A stretch of 6,401 nucleotides of DNA from Candidatus Cloacimonadota bacterium (lineage in GTDB: Bacteria; Cloacimonadota; Cloacimonadia; Cloacimonadales; Cloacimonadaceae). How positions within the stretch are numbered: position 1 is the first letter of the stretch; every line of letters starts with the position of its first letter. The position numbers and the translations under genes are program-made. The notes under the pieces are model-generated. The model saw only the letters and a list, made by a program, of their open reading frames with translations, was not told the DNA's origin and did not search any database. Positions 1 through 5,094 of the stretch are shown piece by piece. The stretch covers positions 1 to 6,401 of the forward strand of contig VGPI01000122.1 of the NCBI GenBank assembly GCA_016875595.1, given 5' to 3'.

Positions 1-19
1 TTCTCCATCTTTCTCATTC

Positions 20-85
20 TTCGCTACACTTTCGCCTTACCTTCGCTTCGAGATGGCTTCGAGACTCGAAGCGAACTCGAGGGAA
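20..85. repeat. Imperfect 11-bp-periodic TTCG/TCGA-rich tract
   Basis: TTCGC occurs at 20-24, 31-35 and 42-46, exactly 11 bp apart. GCTTCGAG occurs at 45-52 and 56-63, again 11 bp apart. ACTCGA occurs at 64-69 and 75-80, also 11 bp apart. The palindrome TCGA appears at 48, 59, 66, 77 and 93 within 50 bp, and again at 168. The octamer ACTCGAGG at 75-82 recurs exactly at 166-173. The units are degenerate, so this is an imperfect tandem or periodic repeat and not a clean one. Its function is unknown. Confidence 0.55.
42..75. repeat. 11-bp perfect inverted repeat with a competing 8-bp palindrome
   Basis: TTCGCTTCGAG at 42-52 is the exact reverse complement of CTCGAAGCGAA at 65-75, leaving a 12-base loop. 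The loop holds GCTTCGAG (56-63), which is also the exact reverse complement of CTCGAAGC (65-72) around the single base 64. The same right arm can therefore pair with either of two left arms. No T-run follows on either side, so it does not look like a rho-independent terminator. It could be a cruciform-forming repeat element, a protein-binding palindrome or the end of a dispersed repeat. Confidence 0.6.
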
Positions 86-141
86 ACCCGACTCGAAACC
101 AGAGTGAAAGGTCAGGATGAATGTAGTGACCTTGCCAGCGC

Positions 142-166
142 ACGAACCCAGTTCGTCTGTTACATA
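142..166. repeat. Hairpin repeat, copy 1
   Basis: This is a 24-bp unit (143-166) repeated at 187-210 with 23 of 24 bases identical. Its first part forms a hairpin with 6-bp arms, ACGAAC (142-147) and GTTCGT (151-156), around the triloop CCA. The hairpin is followed by the conserved tail CTGTTACATA (157-166). The outermost pair is A142-T156, whereas the second copy has C-G there, so the change keeps the pairing. The unit could be a REP-like palindrome, a dimeric operator or a structured RNA element. Confidence 0.65.
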
Positions 167-172
167 CTCGAG

Positions 173-235
173 GCTTGTCTGTTTCCCGAACCCAGTTCGG
201 CTGTTACATAAGCAAAGTTTGTGAAACGGACAAGC
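173..235. repeat. 13-bp inverted repeat enclosing hairpin copy 2
   Basis: GCTTGTCTGTTTC at 173-185 pairs with GAAACGGACAAGC at 223-235. Twelve positions are Watson-Crick pairs and one is a T180-G228 mismatch, which would be a G-U wobble in RNA. The 37 bases between the arms contain hairpin 186-200 and a small CAAA-G-TTTG palindrome at 213-221. No U-tract follows the right arm, so a simple terminator is unlikely. A structured RNA, the ends of a small non-autonomous element or a protein-binding site all remain possible. Confidence 0.55.
186..210. repeat. Hairpin repeat, copy 2
   Basis: This is the second copy of the 24-bp unit (187-210), with a 44-bp period from the first. The hairpin arms are CCGAAC (186-191) and GTTCGG (195-200) around the same CCA triloop, followed by CTGTTACATA (201-210). 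The outer pair is C186-G200 in place of A-T in copy 1. This copy sits just inside the left arm of the 13-bp inverted repeat at 173-185/223-235, so the two helices would abut if the region folds as RNA or as a cruciform. Confidence 0.65.
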
Positions 236-361
236 GATGTTTGTGTTAGGGATCGGCTTCGCCGGAGTTATTATGCAGTTTGCTATCATCGATTTGATTT
301 GAAAAAAAAATGGGTTCGCGGTTGTGACATTACTGATACCGTACGACAGCGGATAATCCTA

Positions 362-390
362 TTGACTAAAAAAACCCTCTCAGAGATAAG
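362..390 (+). promoter_or_regulatory. Candidate sigma-70-type promoter for the thiolase operon
   Basis: TTGACT at 362-367 matches five of six bases of the -35 consensus. After a 17-bp spacer, GATAAG at 385-390 matches four of six of the -10 consensus. This predicts a start near 397 and a leader of about 28 bases ending in the ribosome binding site. A-tracts at 302-310 and 368-374 lie upstream and within the spacer. A competing GATAAT at 352-357 has no -35 at normal spacing. The -10 match is weak and promoter consensus in this organism is unknown. Confidence 0.35.
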
Positions 391-412
391 GGAAAAAAAC
401 AAATCAAACAAT

Positions 413-420
413 AGGGAGGA
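413..420 (+). promoter_or_regulatory. Ribosome binding site that fixes the thiolase start
   Basis: AGGGAGGA lies four to five bases before ATG 425. It is the only strong Shine-Dalgarno match in the leader. The reading frame stays open back to GTG 221, but this site and the start of thiolase homology both select ATG 425. Confidence 0.8.
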
Positions 421-424
421 AACC

Positions 425-1630
425 ATGAGAAAGACCGTGGTCGTAAGTGCAAAACGCACTCCCATCGGTGTTTTCGGCGGTGTGTTCAAGGATGTCTCCG
501 CCGTCCAGTTAGGCGTGATTGTGACGCAGGCAGTCCTCGCTGAAAGCGGAATCGCACCTGAAATGATCGATGAAGCGATCATCGGCAACGTATGCGGTGC
601 CGGTAAAGGACAGAATATCTCGCGTCAGGTCGCCGTTCATTCCGGTATCCCGGTCTCCGTTCCTGCCTGGACGGTCAATCACGTCTGCGGATCAGGTATG
701 CAGTCCGTCGCCATAGCAGCGCTTAAGATCGCCAGTGGTGAAGCTGATGTCATCCTTGCCGGCGGTACCGAGAACATGAGCCAGATCCCTTACATCCTGC
801 CTGATGCCCGCTGGGGTGGCAGAATGGGAGACAAGACGATGCAGGACTTGATGATCCGTGACGGTTTGAGTGATATCTTCCACGACTATCATATGGGTGT
901 CACGGCAGAAAACCTTGCCGCTCAATACGATATCTCACGTGCTGAACAGGATGCCTATGCAGCTATAAGTCAGAACCGCACCGAAGCTGCGATGGACAAT
1001 GGAAAGTTCGATGACGAGATCGTACCGGTGGTCATTCCTCAAAAAAAAGGTGATTCGCTCGTGATCAAGACCGATGAAATGCCCCGCCGAGGCGTTACTG
1101 CCGAGTCCCTTGCCAAGCTGCGTCCCGCGTTCAAAGCAGACGGAACGGTCACCGCTGCCAATAGTTCCGGGATCAATGATAGTGCTGCCATGCTCCTTCT
1201 GATGAGCGAGGACAAGGCACTGGAGCTGGGCTTGAAGCCCCTGGCGTATTACGTTGACGGTGCCAGTGCGGGTGTGGATCCTTCGATCATGGGCATCGGT
1301 CCGGTCTATGCCATCCGGAAAGTCCTTGCCAAAAGTGGCTGGAACCTGGCAGACGTCGAGCTGGCAGAACTGAATGAAGCATTTGCTGCTCAGTCGCTTG
1401 CGGTATTGAAGGGACTGACCACAGAAGGGATCGGAACCCTGGATCCATCCATAGTCAATGTCAATGGCGGTGCCATTGCGCTCGGACATCCGATCGGAGC
1501 CAGCGGAACCAGGATAATAGTAACGCTTTTACATGAAATGAACCGCCGCAAAGCCCAAAAGGGACTGGCTTCACTTTGCATCGGCGGCGGCATGGGAATC
1601 GCCACTTTGTGGCACCGTAAGGAGAATTGA
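425..1630 (+). CDS. Acetyl-CoA acetyltransferase (thiolase)
   Basis: A 401-residue cytoplasmic thiolase, close to the usual 390-400 residues of the acetoacetyl-CoA thiolase family. These enzymes condense two acetyl-CoA to acetoacetyl-CoA or run the reverse cleavage. The nucleophilic Cys88 sits in NHVCGSGMQS. NEAF (317-320) supplies the conserved active-site asparagine region. His354 lies in GGAIALGHPIGASG, and the second catalytic Cys385 lies in CIGGGMG. The N-terminal half covers about 1-270 and the C-terminal half about 275-401. The start follows a strong ribosome binding site. The next gene, a class III aminotransferase, begins 2 bp after the stop, so the two are almost certainly co-translated. 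This suggests that the thiolase cleaves acetoacetyl-CoA made by its neighbour. Biosynthetic use or 3-oxoadipyl-CoA specificity cannot be excluded from sequence alone. Family assignment is secure and chain-length specificity is inferred. Confidence 0.95.
   Translation: MRKTVVVSAKRTPIGVFGGVFKDVSAVQLGVIVTQAVLAESGIAPEMIDEAIIGNVCGAGKGQNISRQVAVHSGIPVSVPAWTVNHVCGSGMQSVAIAALKIASGEADVILAGGTENMSQIPYILPDARWGGRMGDKTMQDLMIRDGLSDIFHDYHMGVTAENLAAQYDISRAEQDAYAAISQNRTEAAMDNGKFDDEIVPVVIPQKKGDSLVIKTDEMPRRGVTAESLAKLRPAFKADGTVTAANSSGINDSAAMLLLMSEDKALELGLKPLAYYVDGASAGVDPSIMGIGPVYAIRKVLAKSGWNLADVELAELNEAFAAQSLAVLKGLTTEGIGTLDPSIVNVNGGAIALGHPIGASGTRIIVTLLHEMNRRKAQKGLASLCIGGGMGIATLWHRKEN
1619..1624 (+). promoter_or_regulatory. 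Ribosome binding site that decides the aminotransferase start
   Basis: AAGGAG overlaps the end of the thiolase reading frame and stands 8 bases before ATG 1633, an ideal distance. The in-frame TTG at 1627 would have only a 2-base spacer, so ATG 1633 is preferred. Confidence 0.75.
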
Positions 1631-1632
1631 TC

Positions 1633-2877
1633 ATGACAGATAAACTCACTCTCGATAAGAGCTTCGCAATGTTTGAGTACGCCCAGCGGATCGTGCCCGG
1701 TGGCGTTGCCGGCATCCGTCGTCCCTATAACTTCGTTCCTGGTGAATATCCCATCTTTTTTGAGTCCGGCAAAGGCGGACGTATCATCGATGTCGATGGC
1801 AATGAATATATCGACTACCTCTGTGCCTACGGTCCGATCATCATCGGCTACCGCGAGGAAGAGATCGATAATGCCGTGATTGAGCAGATCCGTAACAAGG
1901 GCTTCTGCTTCTCACTTACGCAACCCACGCAGAACCGGTTGATCGAGAAGCTCATCGAGATCATCCCCTCTTGTGAGATGGCAGCGATCGTCAAGACCGG
2001 CTCCGATGCCACGACCATCGCTATCAGGGTCGCCCGTGCTTACACCGGCAGAACCAAGATCGCCCGCTGCGGTTATCATGGCTGGCACGATTGGTGCGTG
2101 GAGGTGAAAGGCGGTATCCCACCCAAACTCTATGAAGACATCCTGGAATTCCACTATAATGACCTCGATCAACTGGAAGACCTGCTCAAAACGCATGGCG
2201 ACGACCTGGCTGGCATCATCGTCACCCCCGTCGGACATCCTTTGGCAGCCGAGGTGCAAATGCCCAAACCCGGCTATCTGGAAGGCGTGAGACGGCTCGC
2301 TGATCAATATGGCTGCGTCCTGATCTATGATGAGATCCGCAGCGGTTTCCGTTGCGCGATTGGCGGTGCGCAGGAGTATTTTGGCATAACGCCGGATCTG
2401 ACTACAGTCGGCAAAGCCATGGCAAATGGTTATCCCATCGCCGCTCTCGTTGGTAAAAGGGAAATCATGAGCGTTCTTGCCGACAAGGTCTTCCTCTCCT
2501 CCACCTTCTTCCCCAATAGTGATGCCCAGATCGCTGCCCTGAAGACCATTGAGATTCTCCAGCGTGACAAAGTGCTGGATGTGGTCGCCGACAAAGGCAA
2601 ATGCTTTGCGGAGAAGGTCAGTAAGATCGTTGCCGAATCCGGTATCCCCGCGGTCTTTTCCGGTGCACCCTGGATGCCGTTCATTACTTTCCCGAAGGAT
2701 GAAACGGGGCTGTATAAGCAACTCCGCACTGAGTTCTACACCCAGCTCATCCGCCGTGGCGTCTTCCTCCAGCCCTACCACCACGGCTATATCTGCTACC
2801 GCCATACCGAGGAAGATCTGGACTTTACCGTCAATGCCGTCCGCGAAGTCCTGAGCGAACTGAAGTCCTTGTGTTGA
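1633..2877 (+). CDS. Class III PLP-dependent aminotransferase, candidate 3-aminobutanoyl-CoA aminotransferase (Kat-like)
   Basis: A 414-residue fold-type I PLP enzyme of the class III aminotransferase / glutamate-1-semialdehyde aminomutase group. Visible landmarks are the N-terminal VPGG and DVDGNEYIDY (53-62), the cofactor phosphate loop TGSDAT (122-127), YHGW (148-151) near the PLP ring, and Asp233 in IYDEIRSGFR. The Schiff-base Lys261 lies in VGKAMANGYPIA, and Thr291 in SSTFF probably contacts the phosphate of the partner subunit. All key residues are present, so it should be active. The closest motif resemblance is to GSA-aminomutase-like enzymes, but no haem gene is nearby. The gene lies 2 bp after a thiolase, which fits an acyl-CoA beta-transaminase of the Kat type. 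That enzyme is known from Candidatus Cloacimonas lysine fermentation, where it makes acetoacetyl-CoA from 3-aminobutanoyl-CoA. Family is certain and substrate is inferred from context. Alternatives are another beta-amino acid transaminase or a NeuE-like sugar-pathway enzyme. Confidence 0.85.
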   Translation: MTDKLTLDKSFAMFEYAQRIVPGGVAGIRRPYNFVPGEYPIFFESGKGGRIIDVDGNEYIDYLCAYGPIIIGYREEEIDNAVIEQIRNKGFCFSLTQPTQNRLIEKLIEIIPSCEMAAIVKTGSDATTIAIRVARAYTGRTKIARCGYHGWHDWCVEVKGGIPPKLYEDILEFHYNDLDQLEDLLKTHGDDLAGIIVTPVGHPLAAEVQMPKPGYLEGVRRLADQYGCVLIYDEIRSGFRCAIGGAQEYFGITPDLTTVGKAMANGYPIAALVGKREIMSVLADKVFLSSTFFPNSDAQIAALKTIEILQRDKVLDVVADKGKCFAEKVSKIVAESGIPAVFSGAPWMPFITFPKDETGLYKQLRTEFYTQLIRRGVFLQPYHHGYICYRHTEEDLDFTVNAVREVLSELKSLC

Positions 2878-2894
2878 TCAAGTAAAGGTAAACG

Positions 2895-4490
2895 ATGGCT
2901 AAGTATATCTTTGTGATAGGCGGTGTGCTGTCCTCACTGGGGAAAGGCATCGCCACCGCATCGATCGGACTGCTACTCAAACGGATGGGTTATCGGGTCA
3001 ATCTCCAGAAATTTGACCCCTACCTCAATGTCGATCCGGGAACGATGAGTCCATATCAGCATGGCGAGGTCTTTGTCACGGACGATGGAGCTGAGACCGA
3101 TCTGGACCTCGGACACTATGAGAGATTCGTGGATGAAGCACTCAGCCGGCATTCCAGTTGCTCAGCAGGACAGGTCTATGAAAGCGTGATCCACAAGGAA
3201 CGCGAAGGCGTCTATCTCGGTATGACGGTACAGGTCATCCCCCATGTCACCGAAGAGATCAAATCACGGATCAAACGCTTAGACGATGAATATGATATCA
3301 TCATCACCGAGATCGGGGGCACGGTCGGTGACATTGAAAGCTTGCCCTTCCTCGAGTCCATCCGTCAGATGCGCTTGGAGATGGGAGCCGAGAATACCCT
3401 CTTTATCCTGCTCACCTATATCCCTTATATCAGCTCCGCCGGCGAACTCAAGACCAAGCCGACCCAGCATAGCGCGTATAAACTCAGGGAGATCGGTATC
3501 CAGCCGGATATCCTGCTCTGTCGCTCGGAAAAGCCCTTTGACAACGATATCTACAGCAAGATCGCACTCTTTACCAATGTCACCCAAAGCAAGGTAATCA
3601 ATGCCATCGACGTACCCTGCGTCTATGAAGTACCGCAGGTCTTTCAGACGGCACGGGTGCCAGAGCTGATCTGTAACCAGTTCAATCTGCCGGTGCGGGA
3701 TATCGATCTGCAGGACTGGAACGCCTTCCTGGAAGCCAGGAACAAAGCCGCGGACAAGGTGTGCATCGCCGTCTGCGGTAAATACATCAAGCACCAGGAT
3801 GCCTACAAGAGCATCGAGGAAGCGCTTTTCCATGCTGCCACACACCTGAACCTGAAGCTCCAAATCAAATGGATCGATACCGAACGTGACTACCTTAGAC
3901 TTGACATGGACAAGGAACTGGAACGAGTGGATGGTATCCTGATCCCGGGTGGCTTTGGTATCCGCGGCATTGAAGGCAAGATCTCCATCGCCCAATATGC
4001 CCGGCTCAAGAAGATTCCTTTCTTTGGCATCTGCCTCGGCTTACATGTGGCAGTGATCGAGTTCTCCCGCCACGTCTGCCACCTGGAAAGCGCTCATAGT
4101 AACGAGTTTGACCAGGATTCACCGTATCAGGTGATTGACATCATGCGGGATCAGAAATATCTGAAACTGATGGGAGGAACCATGCGCCTGGGCAAGTATC
4201 CCTGCCGGATCAAACCGAATACCCTCGCCTGGCGCATCTACCAGAAGGAACTGATCGACGAACGTCATCGTCATCGCTATGAATTGAACAACAGCTATCG
4301 TGACACATTGAGTAAGGAAGGCATGGTTCTTTCCGGCTCATCCCCGGATGGCATTCTGATTGAGATGATCGAATTGACTGATCACCCCTTCTACTTCGCC
4401 GTGCAGTTCCATCCTGAATTCAAGTCCCGTCCCAATAAGCCCCATCCCATCTTTACCGGATTTATCAAAGCATCAGCCTCACCGGAGTGA
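2895..4490 (+). CDS. pyrG: CTP synthase
   Basis: A 531-residue CTP synthase, near the usual 530-550. It converts UTP to CTP with ATP and ammonia from glutamine, the last step of de novo pyrimidine nucleotide synthesis. The synthetase domain spans about 1-268: P-loop GGVLSSLGKG (9-18), DPYLNVDPGTMSP, magnesium ligands Asp71 and Glu139 (GGTVGDIES), and the UTP-binding KTKPTQHS (186-193). The class I glutamine amidotransferase domain spans about 288-528: oxyanion loop PGGFG (351-355), nucleophile Cys380 in FFGICLGLH, GGTMRLG, ERHRHRYE and the His506/Glu508 pair in FHPEF. Residue 384 is His where the family almost always has Gln (GICLGMQ), next to the active site. The gap from the aminotransferase is 17 bp with AAAGG at 2884-2888, so pyrG probably shares the upstream transcript. 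Both catalytic triads are otherwise intact. Confidence 0.98.
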   Translation: MAKYIFVIGGVLSSLGKGIATASIGLLLKRMGYRVNLQKFDPYLNVDPGTMSPYQHGEVFVTDDGAETDLDLGHYERFVDEALSRHSSCSAGQVYESVIHKEREGVYLGMTVQVIPHVTEEIKSRIKRLDDEYDIIITEIGGTVGDIESLPFLESIRQMRLEMGAENTLFILLTYIPYISSAGELKTKPTQHSAYKLREIGIQPDILLCRSEKPFDNDIYSKIALFTNVTQSKVINAIDVPCVYEVPQVFQTARVPELICNQFNLPVRDIDLQDWNAFLEARNKAADKVCIAVCGKYIKHQDAYKSIEEALFHAATHLNLKLQIKWIDTERDYLRLDMDKELERVDGILIPGGFGIRGIEGKISIAQYARLKKIPFFGICLGLHVAVIEFSRHVCHLESAHSNEFDQDSPYQVIDIMRDQKYLKLMGGTMRLGKYPCRIKPNTLAWRIYQKELIDERHRHRYELNNSYRDTLSKEGMVLSGSSPDGILIEMIELTDHPFYFAVQFHPEFKSRPNKPHPIFTGFIKASASPE

Positions 4491-4520
4491 ACAAACCACC
4501 TCCTCCGGATTATTCTTATT
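4482..4520 (+). terminator. Possible weak terminator spanning the pyrG stop
   Basis: CCGGAG (4482-4487), inside the last pyrG codons, pairs perfectly with CTCCGG (4503-4508) across a 15-base loop that contains the stop codon. A T-rich but interrupted tract, ATTATTCTTATT (4509-4520), follows. The long loop and broken U-tract make it a poor intrinsic terminator. It may only attenuate transcription before the cupin gene. Confidence 0.3.
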
Positions 4521-4526
4521 GACCGA

Positions 4527-4554
4527 TTGAGGCAGGTGATTAACTTAGTACTAT
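4527..4554 (+). promoter_or_regulatory. Weak promoter candidate before the cupin gene
   Basis: TTGAGG at 4527-4532 and TACTAT at 4549-4554 each match four of six consensus bases with a 16-bp spacer. TTGACC at 4519-4524 is a better -35 but has no matching -10 at normal distance. The 87-bp AT-rich gap after pyrG is the only place in 1631-5094 with room for an internal promoter. Confidence 0.25.
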
Positions 4555-4577
4555 CTTAATAAATAGAAGAGCGGATT

Positions 4578-5084
4578 ATGAAAGATTACAAAGTCATCAT
4601 CGACAAGCTGAATCTGATCCAGCACCCCGAAGGGGGCTATTACCGCCGCACCTGGCAGTCCCTGCTCAAGTCAGACATCATCGACAACAGCGGAAAACTG
4701 ATCTTCCCCATGCGTTCCATCGGCTCATCCATCCTCTACCTGCTGCCCAGCAATGAAGTTGCCACCTGGCACCGGATCAATTGTGACGAGATGTGGCACT
4801 ACTACAGTGGCAGCCCGATCCGGGTGTATGTCATCTCCAACCTGCGGGGCATGGAGTCATTCATCCTGGGACCCAGTTTCTCCGAGGGAGAGCTCTTCCA
4901 GCTCGTCATCCCCCGCCTGACCTGGTTTGCCGCAGAGGTCGTCGAAATGGACAGCTACACGATCTGTGGCTGCACCTTGTATCCATCCTTCACCTATGCG
5001 GATTTTGAGATTGCGGAACGCAGCAAACTCCTGGATGAACATCCCAAACATGCCGATCTGATCAACCACATCTATCGTAAGTAA
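4578..5084 (+). CDS. Cupin_5 (DUF985) family protein
   Basis: A 168-residue soluble protein of the Cupin_5 / DUF985 family (the YML079w-like cupins), at about the family's usual length. The signature HPEGGYYRRTW (16-26) is near the N-terminus. SSILYLLP (50-57) follows, then TWHRINCDEMWHYYSG (63-78), with His65, Glu71 and His74 at the positions typical of the cupin pocket. The second cupin strand set follows, with FQLVIP (107-112), and the closing motif is GCTLYPSFTYADFEIAER (131-148). No signal peptide or membrane segment is visible. The biochemical role of this family is not settled; some members have been suggested to bind sugar or nucleotide-like ligands. It starts 87 bp after pyrG with a modest purine-rich site (4565-4571) and ends 10 bp before the PhoH-type gene, so it is likely transcribed with that gene. 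Family call is firm and no substrate is proposed. Confidence 0.9.
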   Translation: MKDYKVIIDKLNLIQHPEGGYYRRTWQSLLKSDIIDNSGKLIFPMRSIGSSILYLLPSNEVATWHRINCDEMWHYYSGSPIRVYVISNLRGMESFILGPSFSEGELFQLVIPRLTWFAAEVVEMDSYTICGCTLYPSFTYADFEIAERSKLLDEHPKHADLINHIYRK

Positions 5085-5094
5085 GGAAGCCATC

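Larger units (their letters stand above)
1..424. other. Non-coding, repeat-rich region upstream of the thiolase gene
   Basis: No convincing gene lies here. The first 50 bases are strongly pyrimidine-biased on the plus strand (only 9 purines). Bases 20-96 contain many TTCG and TCGA words with an 11-bp rhythm. Bases 142-235 contain paired hairpins and a long inverted repeat, listed separately. Bases 290-424 are A-rich, with A-tracts at 302-310, 368-374 and 393-399, and look like a promoter and leader region. Short open frames exist on both strands (for example 53-211 plus), but they lack a good ribosome binding site, resemble no family I know and cross the palindromic repeats. I read them as chance frames. 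The window starts inside this region, so an upstream gene or the rest of a repeat element could lie just outside. Confidence 0.7.

Noticed and set aside
143..210. CRISPR array
   Set aside because: Only two repeat copies with a 20-bp spacer, a 24-bp unit containing a triloop hairpin and no cas gene in view; too short and atypical.
53..211. Plus-strand open frame of 52 codons starting at ATG 53
   Set aside because: It runs through the palindromic repeats, has no ribosome binding site and resembles no family. The two 24-bp repeat copies are read in different frames within it.
14..289. Minus-strand open frame of 91 codons across the repeat region
   Set aside because: Composition follows the TCGA repeats (RFESR, GFESGF), with no recognisable domain and no convincing start signal.
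365..400. Minus-strand intrinsic terminator (short stem with a T-run when read in reverse)
   Set aside because: The stem is only 4-5 bp and no minus-strand gene lies upstream of it to terminate.
221..424. In-frame upstream extension of the thiolase to GTG 221 (68 extra codons)
   Set aside because: No ribosome binding site at 221, A-rich low-complexity coding such as KKKW and EKNKSNN, and thiolase homology begins at ATG 425 behind a strong site.
1912..2805. Long antisense open frame (297 codons) opposite the aminotransferase
   Set aside because: It mirrors a gene with clear catalytic motifs. Long antisense frames arise from biased codon use, and its peptide shows no family motif.
1633..2877. 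hemL (glutamate-1-semialdehyde aminomutase) for haem synthesis
   Set aside because: Motifs are similar but no other tetrapyrrole gene is present and the gene is translationally linked to a thiolase. Kept only as an alternative.
3279..3995. Antisense open frame (238 codons) opposite pyrG
   Set aside because: Shadow of a highly conserved gene, with no domain signature of its own.
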